This document shows positions 8,064-14,581 of a DNA stretch of 39,951 nucleotides, piece by piece. The notes under the pieces are model-generated. The model saw only the letters and a program-made list of their open reading frames with translations, ran no database searches and was not told the DNA's origin. The translations under genes and the position numbers were made by a program. Position 1 is the first letter of the stretch; every line of letters begins with the position of its first letter. Where the stretch lies: the NCBI GenBank assembly GCA_019118465.1, contig DWYX01000002.1, forward strand, positions 1-39,951, given 5' to 3'. The DNA is from Candidatus Limosilactobacillus faecipullorum (GTDB lineage: Bacteria > Bacillota > Bacilli > Lactobacillales > Lactobacillaceae).

Positions 8064-8915
8064 TTGAAAAAACGGGAATTAGCTGCTCAATGGGTAGCAA
8101 AACATGGTGAAATGTTGGCCTGTCCAATCTGTCAAACTACTTTTACTTTGGTCGAAAACCAGAGTATTCGTTGTGCAAACGGTCATCAATGGGATTTTAA
8201 TCGGGCCGGTTTTGTCCATTTTCTACAAGGTTCAACTGCTCAGAATGGGTATGATCAGGCAATGCTAGCGGCCCGGCGTCGAGTTTTGACGGCAGGTTTA
8301 TTCAAGCCAATGGTAGAAGCAGTCAATACTTATTTACCTGATAAGCCAATTCGCCTAATTGATGTTGGGACTGGAGAAGGGACTCCCCTAGCCCAGTTAG
8401 AAGCGTTGCGCAATCAAGCGGATGATGCTTTGGCGGGTTTTGATATTTCAAAAGCTGGGGTAAACTTAGCAACCCAACTTGATCCGACAAACCTGTTTTT
8501 CTGTGTTGCTGACTTGCGCAGGTTGCCCTTTCAAACAGCGAGTTTAGATGCTGTGATTGAACTTTTCTCTCCCGCTGATTATGACGAATTTGACCGGGTT
8601 TTAAAGCCAGGGGGAAGGGTTTTGAAAATTATTCCAACGGGAGATTATTTACGTGAGCTCCGGAACTTACTTTATCCCGCTGGCGACCAACACCGCAATT
8701 ACGATAATCATCTAGTTAAGGAACGGTTCTTAAGGCGATATCCAAACGGAACGGTTATCCCGATTAATTATCGCTTTAAATTAGCACCGGAATTACGGCA
8801 GGATTTAGTTGCCATGTCGCCTCTTCACTGGGGAAAGCAAGCCCGCCAGCTTCAAGACGACGATTTAGCCGCTTTAGCTGAAGTTACCGTTGCAGTTGAA
8901 CTTTTGAAAGCTTAA
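8064..8915 (+). CDS. rlmA: RlmA-type 23S rRNA (guanine-N1) methyltransferase
   Basis: Gram-positive RlmA(II)/TlrB enzymes methylate 23S rRNA at G748 in the exit tunnel. The 283-residue protein has the expected N-terminal zinc finger C20-x2-C23...C37-x3-H41, followed by the SAM-binding motif 'LIDVGTGEGT' at 98-107 and a class I Rossmann core. The open frame extends to a GTG at 8049, but this overlaps the ribosome binding site. GAGGAG at 8051-8056 sits seven bases before TTG 8064, so I take TTG as start. It has its own promoter. No hairpin directly follows; the next element is the promoter of the trmL leader. Confidence 0.88.
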   Translation: MKKRELAAQWVAKHGEMLACPICQTTFTLVENQSIRCANGHQWDFNRAGFVHFLQGSTAQNGYDQAMLAARRRVLTAGLFKPMVEAVNTYLPDKPIRLIDVGTGEGTPLAQLEALRNQADDALAGFDISKAGVNLATQLDPTNLFFCVADLRRLPFQTASLDAVIELFSPADYDEFDRVLKPGGRVLKIIPTGDYLRELRNLLYPAGDQHRNYDNHLVKERFLRRYPNGTVIPINYRFKLAPELRQDLVAMSPLHWGKQARQLQDDDLAALAEVTVAVELLKA

Positions 8916-8972
8916 AAAACAAGTCGCTTAGATTTAGAAAATTGAAAATCCAAAAAATTGGAGTAAAAATTA

Positions 8973-9000
8973 TTGAATTCTTAAAGTATTGTGTTAAAAT
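8973..9000 (+). promoter_or_regulatory. Promoter of the trmL leader
   Basis: TTGAAT (8973-8978), 16-base spacer, TAAAAT (8995-9000). Transcription would start near 9007, giving a leader of about 125 bases before trmL. Confidence 0.6.
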
Positions 9001-9015
9001 AATTGGCAGAAATCA

Positions 9016-9113
9016 TTTGGTAAGTGACATCGAACCGTTTCGTTGGTACTTACCAAAGAGCACTTCACTAAAGCAGCGTTTCGCCGTGCCCACACCGAGA
9101 CCCTGCTTTTTTT
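9016..9113 (+). ncRNA. Structured leader or short RNA ending in a terminator, upstream of trmL
   Basis: The first hairpin is TTTGGTAAGT (9016-9025) with ACTTACCAAA (9048-9057), 10 perfect bp. The second is AAAGCAG-c-GTTTCG (9070-9083) with CGAGAC-c-CTGCTTT (9096-9109), followed by T7, a strong intrinsic terminator. It sits between a good promoter and the trmL ribosome binding site AAGGAG at 9121, so it is either a transcription attenuator for trmL-ftsK or a separate RNA of about 105 bases. It has no T-box motif and no riboswitch core I recognise. AAGTG in the first hairpin could pair alternatively with CACTT at 9061-9065. Confidence 0.6.
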
Positions 9114-9132
9114 GTTTATTAAGGAGAATTTT

Positions 9133-9642
9133 ATGACTAACCATATCGTTTTATTTGAACCTCTTTTTCCCGCAAATACTGGGAATATTGCCCGGACCTG
9201 TGCGGGGACGGATACGGTCTTGCATTTAATTAAACCGCTTGGCTTCTCGACTGATGATAAGCATATGAAGCGAGCCGGGCTAGACTATTGGGATAAAGTT
9301 AAGGTAGTTTACCATGATGATTTACCATCCTTTATGGACACGGTTCCGGATTTGAAGCAATTATATCTAGTCTCAAAGTTTGCGACCCGGGACTACACTG
9401 AGGTTAATTACCGAACTGAAGGGGATCACTACTTTCTCTTTGGCAAGGAAACTACTGGCTTACCAGAACCGTTTATGCGGCAATATCCGGAATTAGCAAT
9501 TCGGATTCCCCAAGATGATCAGAACATCCGAGCCTTAAACCTTTCAAACAGTGCCGCAATTGTGATTTATGAAGCATTACGTCAACAAGGTTTTCCTAAT
9601 TTGGCCCGGGTCCACAAATATCCTTACGATAAATTAAAGTAG
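9133..9642 (+). CDS. trmL: TrmL, tRNA (cytidine/uridine-34-2'-O)-methyltransferase
   Basis: This is a SPOUT-class (SpoU/TrmH) enzyme that 2'-O-methylates the wobble base of tRNA-Leu isoacceptors. At 169 residues it is a minimal SPOUT domain without the extra RNA-binding part of TrmH. Motif 1 'FEPLFPANTGNIARTCAGT' opens the protein, motif 2 'FGKETTGLPE' lies near residues 104-113, and motif 3 'NIRALNLSNSAAIVIYEALRQ' near 131-151 forms the knot. The ATG at 9133 has AAGGAG seven bases upstream; a longer open frame from 9043 would run through the terminator hairpin and is not used. It lies 20 bases before ftsK, probably one operon. Confidence 0.93.
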   Translation: MTNHIVLFEPLFPANTGNIARTCAGTDTVLHLIKPLGFSTDDKHMKRAGLDYWDKVKVVYHDDLPSFMDTVPDLKQLYLVSKFATRDYTEVNYRTEGDHYFLFGKETTGLPEPFMRQYPELAIRIPQDDQNIRALNLSNSAAIVIYEALRQQGFPNLARVHKYPYDKLK

Positions 9643-9662
9643 TTTAAAAAAGGGGCGAAAAA

Positions 9663-11930
9663 ATGGCACGAAAAAAACGCGCAACGCCACGGAAGACCCG
9701 CCGTAAAAAAACAAATGACGATCGAATAGAACGTCATTTAGGTGGCTTATTAGTAACCCTCCTTTTGTTAGTGGGGTTGTTTAACCTTGGTCTAATTGGC
9801 GGGTTAGTGTTCGGCTTTTTCAAAATTATCGGGGGAAATAGTGCGATTTTCCTCATGATCATCGGGATTTTTCTAGCACTATGGATTACAATCTTTGCCG
9901 CAATGCCAAAGTTAAAGGCACGCTTCTATTGGGGCCTTTTAATTTTCTACGCGGGTCTGCTCTTGGTGCTACATGCACAAATGTTCAGTCAGTTAGCGAC
10001 CCACCATCAATTTACCTTAGTAACCTGGAATAATCTTAACCGGGCGGTCTTTAACGGGGACTCCACAATTCAGATTGGTGGGGGGATGTTAGGAGCCTTT
10101 CTTTATTCGGCGAGTTATGTTCTCCTAAACCAAACCGGGACCTTAGTACTTGGTTGGCTATTAATAATTGTGGGGGTGATTGTCTTCTTTCGATTACCTT
10201 GGCAAAAGATTTTTCCCCTTTTACAAGGGATCTTTCGGGGTACCAGTAAGTTGGTTAAGGAGACCAAGTTTCAACCCGAAACTAAGCAGCCTCGCACTCA
10301 TCAGGGTTGGCTGAAGAAGTTAAAGGCAAAACAATCAACTGAGGAAAAGTCACTTCCAGAACCTAAGGCAGCAACCGTAGCTGAGCCGAGTCCGCTTCCA
10401 GAGCCGGTCGCTAAGCAACCAGTTCAAAGCCAACCGGCACCAAAGATTAACGTTGCTAGCCAACCGGAACCAGAGAAGGTGGATGAAAAATCAGAAGCTT
10501 TTACCACCACTACTCCGGATGATGGTGATTACCAATTACCACCAACAAGCTTATTATCAAGTGTGGCGGCAACTGATCAGTCTTCGGATTTAAAAGCCAT
10601 TAAGCAAAACACAAAGAAGTTGGCAACGACGCTCGCTTCCTTTGGGGTTGATGCGACGGTTGAAAATGTTAATCTAGGGCCATCAGTTACCGAGTACGAG
10701 TTAAAACCAGCAACGGGGGTTAAGGTTGCAAAGATTACCCACCTCGCTGATGATTTAGCTTTAGCGCTTGCGGCTAAGGGGATCCGAATCCAAGCACCAA
10801 TCCCCGGAAAGTCTTTGGTTGGGATTGAAGTTCCTAATCGGGCACCGGCCACAGTCGGCTTTAAAGATTTAATTGAGGCCATGCCCAAAACCGACCACCC
10901 CTTAGAAGTTCCGCTAGGCCGATCAGTTAACGGTCAAGTGGTAACGGCGGATCTGGCTAAGATGCCCCACCTACTAATTGCCGGGGCAACCGGGAGTGGG
11001 AAATCGGTCGCAATTAACGTAATATTAACGAGTTTGTTATTACGGACCAAACCAAGTCAGGTGAAATTACTGATGGTGGATCCGAAAAAGGTTGAATTAA
11101 GTGTTTATAACCAAATCCCTCAATTACTAAGTCCCGTGGTTTCTGAACCGAAAAAGGCGGCCCGGGCGCTAGCGAAGGTTGTAGCGGAAATGGAACGCCG
11201 GTATGAATTATTCGCTCAATTTGGGATTCGGAATATTCAAGGTTTTAATAAACTAGTTCAAGACCACCCGGAAGATGAGCAAGCCCCAATGCCGTTGGTC
11301 TTAGTGATTATTGATGAATTGGCGGACTTGATGATGACCGTTTCTAAAGATGTTGAGGATTCGATTGTCCGCATTGCCCAAATGGGGCGGGCTGCTGGAA
11401 TTCATATGGTGATTGCTACGCAACGACCATCCGTCGACGTTATTACCGGTTTGATTAAGGCAAATGTGCCTTCTCGGATCGCCTTTGCCGTTTCTAGTGG
11501 GATTGATTCCCGGACGATTTTAGATGCTAATGGGGCCGAAAAGCTCCTTGGTCGCGGGGATATGCTTTTCCAACCGATTGATAAGAATAAGCCCATTCGG
11601 GTCCAAGGGGCCTTTATTTCTGATCAAGATGTTGAAGCAGTGGTTGATTACATCAAGGCTGAACAACCAGCTGAATATGATGATGAAATGGTGGTTACCG
11701 ATGAAGAAATTCAGCAAGTGGAAGATCAAGCTGATCAAGACCCGTTATTTGAAGAAGCTTTAGCTTTTGTAATCGATCAACAACGGGCTTCTACCTCAAT
11801 GGTCCAACGACGATTTCGAATTGGTTATAACCGGGCTGCCCGAATCATCGATGATTTGGAGCAACAAGGTTACATCGGTCCTGCAAATGGTGCTAAGCCC
11901 CGGGAGGTTTACCCGGACCGGAAAGAATAA
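9663..11930 (+). CDS. ftsK: FtsK/SpoIIIE DNA translocase
   Basis: FtsK pumps chromosomal DNA through the closing septum. The 755-residue protein starts with a basic tail (residues 2-25), about four membrane segments between residues 27 and 180, then a Pro/Glu/Lys-rich linker (about 205-290). The motor follows, with Walker A 'GATGSGKS' near residues 440-447 and Walker B 'LVIIDELADLMM' near 547-558. The C-terminal winged-helix gamma domain (about 690-750, 'STSMVQRRFRIGYNRAARIIDDLEQQG') reads KOPS/SRS sequences. It is the length of SpoIIIE (about 790) with a short linker, not the long E. coli FtsK. It follows trmL and ends at a compound terminator. Confidence 0.96.
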   Translation: MARKKRATPRKTRRKKTNDDRIERHLGGLLVTLLLLVGLFNLGLIGGLVFGFFKIIGGNSAIFLMIIGIFLALWITIFAAMPKLKARFYWGLLIFYAGLLLVLHAQMFSQLATHHQFTLVTWNNLNRAVFNGDSTIQIGGGMLGAFLYSASYVLLNQTGTLVLGWLLIIVGVIVFFRLPWQKIFPLLQGIFRGTSKLVKETKFQPETKQPRTHQGWLKKLKAKQSTEEKSLPEPKAATVAEPSPLPEPVAKQPVQSQPAPKINVASQPEPEKVDEKSEAFTTTTPDDGDYQLPPTSLLSSVAATDQSSDLKAIKQNTKKLATTLASFGVDATVENVNLGPSVTEYELKPATGVKVAKITHLADDLALALAAKGIRIQAPIPGKSLVGIEVPNRAPATVGFKDLIEAMPKTDHPLEVPLGRSVNGQVVTADLAKMPHLLIAGATGSGKSVAINVILTSLLLRTKPSQVKLLMVDPKKVELSVYNQIPQLLSPVVSEPKKAARALAKVVAEMERRYELFAQFGIRNIQGFNKLVQDHPEDEQAPMPLVLVIIDELADLMMTVSKDVEDSIVRIAQMGRAAGIHMVIATQRPSVDVITGLIKANVPSRIAFAVSSGIDSRTILDANGAEKLLGRGDMLFQPIDKNKPIRVQGAFISDQDVEAVVDYIKAEQPAEYDDEMVVTDEEIQQVEDQADQDPLFEEALAFVIDQQRASTSMVQRRFRIGYNRAARIIDDLEQQGYIGPANGAKPREVYPDRKE

Positions 11931-11936
11931 TAAAGA

Positions 11937-12009
11937 AAATAGGACCACCAATTATGGTTAAGGGGTAGTTACCCCCGTTTAACTCTCTAAATTGGTGATC
12001 CTATTTTTT
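11937..12009. terminator. Compound terminator after ftsK with nested hairpin
   Basis: An outer stem AAATAGGA...ACCAATT (11937-11953) pairs with AATTGGT...TCCTATTT (11990-12007) with a 2x2 internal loop. It encloses a second hairpin, GTTAA-GGGGTA / TACCCC-TTAAC (11957-11983), and ends in T6. It can serve ftsK on the plus strand and the DUF4044 gene on the minus strand. Confidence 0.75.
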
Positions 12010-12023
12010 GAACCTTTTAATTA

Positions 12024-12143
12024 TTAGATCCACCCCAATGCTCCAACCGCGGAGAAGAGAAGGGAACCAAGCATGGCAATTAACATTAGCCAAACCGCAA
12101 TCATGGTAATTTTTTGAAAGCGGGTCTTTTTCTTTTTTTGCAT
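12024..12143 (-). CDS. DUF4044-like small membrane protein (39 residues)
   Basis: This gene is easily missed because of its size. The translation begins 'MQKKKKTRFQKIT', then one hydrophobic segment of about 20 residues (14-34) and ends 'GALGWI'. The basic N-terminus, 'FQKIT' and single membrane helix match the short DUF4044 proteins of lactic acid bacteria as I recall them. AAGGAAG lies six bases before the ATG, and a TTGATT-18-GACAAT promoter is seen on the same strand. The positive-inside rule puts the lysine-rich end in the cytoplasm. Function is unknown. It is convergent with ftsK and divergent from the DUF3397-mraZ block, so it sits beside the division cluster. Confidence 0.75.
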   Translation of the reverse strand: MQKKKKTRFQKITMIAVWLMLIAMLGSLLFSAVGALGWI

Positions 12144-12160
12144 GCAAATCTTCCTTTTCT

Positions 12161-12190
12161 ATTGTCTAATCTTCCACTTAGTTTAATCAA
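12161..12190 (-). promoter_or_regulatory. Promoter of the DUF4044 gene
   Basis: On the minus strand TTGATT is followed 18 bases later by GACAAT. The predicted start lies just before the AAGGAAG ribosome binding site. Confidence 0.4.
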
Positions 12191-12203
12191 TCTAAGAGTA
12201 AAT

Positions 12204-12233
12204 TTCAAACATTCTTGTAAAACGTGGTAGAAT
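12204..12233 (+). promoter_or_regulatory. Extended -10 promoter before the DUF3397 gene
   Basis: TG-G-TAGAAT (12225-12233) forms an extended -10 with a weak TTCAAA -35 at 18 bases. The same GTGGTAGAAT string recurs at the ftsA promoter. Confidence 0.5.
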
Positions 12234-12271
12234 TAAGCCGAAACTAAATCTGAATTAAAGTTGTGTATAAT

Positions 12272-12613
12272 ATGGAAATTAAAAAAGTCTTAATTGAAAT
12301 TTTTATCATTGCCGTTTATTGGGGAATTGAGTGGTTAATTGGTCATCTGTTTCACCTCAAAAATTATCACTTTAAGTGGGTTTGGACGTTATTGCTAATG
12401 GCAATTGCGGAAGCCAATCTTGGTTTTTACTGGTTTGCTTATCCAGTTATCGTTTGGATGGTCATTGGAATTGGGTTGGTATTTATCCAGTTGGGAGCTC
12501 GTAAAGAGTTTATTTACCAACGTTATTGGCCAGCTTTTTGGCGAATTTCATTTTTCTTAGCCTTGCTAGTAAGCATTAGCTCCTTGTTTGCAATGAACCT
12601 AGCCATCCCCTAA
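12272..12613 (+). CDS. DUF3397-like four-helix membrane protein
   Basis: The protein has about 113 residues, nearly all hydrophobic, with four predicted membrane segments (roughly residues 5-22, 33-52, 54-74 and 90-109). A Trp/Tyr-rich composition and a position directly before mraZ match the DUF3397 proteins found at this place in lactobacilli. The start is uncertain: GTG 12263 and ATG 12272 are in frame, and neither has a clear ribosome binding site; a TATAAT at 12266-12271 overlaps them. It is followed by a terminator, so it is a separate unit from mraZ. No function can be assigned. Confidence 0.65.
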   Translation: MEIKKVLIEIFIIAVYWGIEWLIGHLFHLKNYHFKWVWTLLLMAIAEANLGFYWFAYPVIVWMVIGIGLVFIQLGARKEFIYQRYWPAFWRISFFLALLVSISSLFAMNLAIP

Positions 12614-12682
12614 GTTATGAAAGTGAGTTCATTTGAACTAAAAAAATTATACAAATAAAATTTGCTAATATTAAGTTTTTTG

Positions 12683-12717
12683 AAAGCGTTATTCATTTTC
12701 GGATAGTGCTTTTTTTA
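12683..12717 (+). terminator. Intrinsic terminator between DUF3397 gene and mraZ
   Basis: AAAGCGTTAT (12683-12692) pairs with ATAGTGCTTT (12703-12712) using two G-U pairs, followed by a T run. A nearby 6-bp palindrome AGTTCA-TT-TGAACT at 12626-12639 has no T run and is unexplained. Confidence 0.7.
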
Positions 12718-12745
12718 TTTAGATTTGGTGAATTTAAGAAATTGC

Positions 12746-12775
12746 GTGGTGAGAAGTGGGGGATTGTGGTAGACT
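12746..12775 (+). promoter_or_regulatory. mraZ promoter with MraZ operator (three GTGG repeats, 10-base period)
   Basis: GTGG occurs at 12746, 12756 and 12766, exactly one helical turn apart. MraZ is known to bind such TGGG/GTGG-type direct repeats spaced by ten bases in front of its own operon. The last repeat is part of an extended -10 element, TG-G-TAGACT (ending 12775), so binding would block the promoter. A TTGACA at 12775-12780 is badly placed to be a -35 here. Confidence 0.75.
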
Positions 12776-12806
12776 TGACATGTAATCGGAAAAGGAGGTG
12801 TCACTT

Positions 12807-13235
12807 TTGTTCTTGGGTGAATTTAATCACACGATTGATACAAAGGGACGCCTGATTATTCCAGCAAAATTTCGTAATCAATTAGGAGAAAGATTTGTCA
12901 TTACTCGGGGGATGGATCAGTGTTTGGCTGGCTACCCGCTAAGTGAATGGGAAAAACTCCAAACTAAACTAGCTGCCTTACCGATGACGAAGAAGAATGT
13001 CCGTCAATTTGTCCGTTTTCTATACTCAGCGGCATTGGAATGTGAATTTGATAAACAAGGTCGGATTAACTTGTCACCGACTTTAATGAAGTATGCCGGT
13101 TTAAGTCAACAATCAGTAATTGTTGGGGTTGCCGCTCACTTTGAAATTTGGGAACCAGCTGCTTGGGAGAAGTATAGTCAACAAGCGGAAGATAATTTTG
13201 CGGATGTTGCGGAAAACTTGGATTTTGATTTTTAA
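12807..13235 (+). CDS. mraZ: MraZ, repressor of the dcw operon
   Basis: MraZ is a ring-forming DNA-binding protein made of two SpoVT/AbrB-type repeats and represses the dcw operon in E. coli. The 142-residue product is the usual size. Repeat one has '[13 protein letters not shown]' (residues 12-24) and repeat two '[17 protein letters not shown]' (about 80-96). The frame opens at GTG 12798 but that codon lies inside the AAAGGAGG ribosome binding site. TTG 12807, eight bases downstream, gives the canonical start '[11 protein letters not shown]'. It heads the operon with rsmH 17 bases downstream; matching operator repeats lie just upstream. Confidence 0.93.
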   Translation: MFLGEFNHTIDTKGRLIIPAKFRNQLGERFVITRGMDQCLAGYPLSEWEKLQTKLAALPMTKKNVRQFVRFLYSAALECEFDKQGRINLSPTLMKYAGLSQQSVIVGVAAHFEIWEPAAWEKYSQQAEDNFADVAENLDFDF

Positions 13236-13252
13236 GAACTGGAGGAAACGGA

Positions 13253-14200
13253 ATGGAATTTGAACACACCACTGTCCTGTTGCATGAGGCAGTAAATGCA
13301 TTGGCAATTAAGCCGGATGGGATTTACGCTGATGCAACTTTAGGGGGCGGTGGCCATAGTGGGCTAATTGCTAGTCAATTAGCTAGCACCGGTCATCTCT
13401 ATTCTTTTGATCAAGACCAAGTGGCAATTAATTATAATCAACACCACTTAGCTAGCCAAATCGAAGCTGGCCAAGTTACTTTAATTAAGGCTAATTTCCG
13501 GCAATTAAAGTCTGAATTAGCCAAGCAAGGGATTCATCAAATCGATGGGATTGTCTATGATTTAGGTGTTTCGTCACCTCAATTTGATGATGCCAAACGG
13601 GGATTTTCATACCAACACGAAGCTCCCCTAGATATGCGGATGAATCAAGGTCAAGCATTGTCGGCAAAGGAAGTTGTTAACGAGTGGGATTTTAATGAGT
13701 TGGTGCGGATTTTAAGCCGCTATGGGGAAGAAAAATTTGCTAAATCGATTGCTCGTGCAATTGAACGGCATCGCCAGGTTGCACCAATCGAAACAACAAC
13801 CGAGTTAGCAGAAATTGTTAAAGAAGGGATTCCAGCCCGGGCTCGTCGTCATGGTGGTCATCCGGCTAAAAAAAGTTTTCAAGCAATCAGAATTGCCGTT
13901 AATGACGAATTAGGGACGCTTGAAAGCTCTTTAGAGCAGGCGTTAGACTTGTTAGCAGTCCACGGACGGATCGCAGTGATTACTTTTCAATCGTTAGAAG
14001 ATCGCTTGGTTAAAACCATGTTTCGGGAACGGACGTCGTTACCAGAATTACCACCTGGGTTGCCGGTAATTCCAGAAGCGAGCCAGCCGGCGTACCGATT
14101 AGTTAATAAAAAGCCGATTTTACCGAGTGAAGAAGAATTGGCAAAGAATCATCGAGCACACAGTGCAAAATTACGGGTAATTGAACGAGTTAAGAAGTAG
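13253..14200 (+). CDS. rsmH: RsmH, 16S rRNA (cytosine1402-N4)-methyltransferase
   Basis: RsmH (MraW) methylates N4 of C1402 in the ribosomal P site. The 315-residue protein starts '[16 protein letters not shown]', has the SAM motif '[12 protein letters not shown]' at about residues 21-32, and the C-terminal '[23 protein letters not shown]' that is highly typical. The ATG is preceded by GGAGG. Second gene of the dcw operon and 18 bases ahead of ftsL, the standard order. Confidence 0.97.
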   Translation: MEFEHTTVLLHEAVNALAIKPDGIYADATLGGGGHSGLIASQLASTGHLYSFDQDQVAINYNQHHLASQIEAGQVTLIKANFRQLKSELAKQGIHQIDGIVYDLGVSSPQFDDAKRGFSYQHEAPLDMRMNQGQALSAKEVVNEWDFNELVRILSRYGEEKFAKSIARAIERHRQVAPIETTTELAEIVKEGIPARARRHGGHPAKKSFQAIRIAVNDELGTLESSLEQALDLLAVHGRIAVITFQSLEDRLVKTMFRERTSLPELPPGLPVIPEASQPAYRLVNKKPILPSEEELAKNHRAHSAKLRVIERVKK

Positions 14201-14218
14201 AATAGGATAGTGGTTTGA

Positions 14219-14581
14219 ATGGATGCAAATACGGCACGTGAATTAAGACAAGTTGAACCTACTCCCCAACCGGAGCAACAACCGGAATTTCACCCGGTTA
14301 AAGAAAAAGTCCCAGTTTCAAAGTTTGAGGTTTTACTAGGGATTGTTTGTACAGTGATAGTTGCTTGGATGGTTGTGAGTGTAATTTCATCAAAAATTGC
14401 GCTTACTAACGATCAACAACAATTCCAACAAGTCCAAACGAAGATCACAAAAATTAATGGTTCAAATACGAGCATCCAACAAGAAATCGCTGAAGTTACT
14501 AGTCAATCTAACTTGCAACGGATTGCCCACAAGTATGGGTTGACTGATGCTAATTCAAGTGTAAGGAACGTTAATAAATGA
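14219..14581 (+). CDS. ftsL: FtsL, divisome bitopic membrane protein
   Basis: FtsL forms a complex with DivIB and DivIC and activates septal peptidoglycan synthesis. The 120-residue protein has a charged cytoplasmic N-terminus (1-35), one membrane helix (about 36-58) and an outside coiled coil (about 64-100, 'QQQFQQVQTKITKINGSNTSIQQEI'). Sequence conservation is low in this family, so position between rsmH and ftsI carries much of the weight. The ribosome binding site is weak (AGGATAG), and its stop overlaps ftsI by four bases (ATGA). Confidence 0.9.
   Translation: MDANTARELRQVEPTPQPEQQPEFHPVKEKVPVSKFEVLLGIVCTVIVAWMVVSVISSKIALTNDQQQFQQVQTKITKINGSNTSIQQEIAEVTSQSNLQRIAHKYGLTDANSSVRNVNK

Noticed and set aside
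9043-9132. N-terminal extension of TrmL (30 residues).
   Set aside because: It runs through the terminator hairpin and its T run; the ATG at 9133 gives the standard SPOUT start and has AAGGAG in front.
12775-12780. Perfect TTGACA near mraZ.
   Set aside because: A -10 at 17 bases would fall in the ribosome binding site and start codon region, so it cannot drive mraZ; the extended -10 just upstream fits better.
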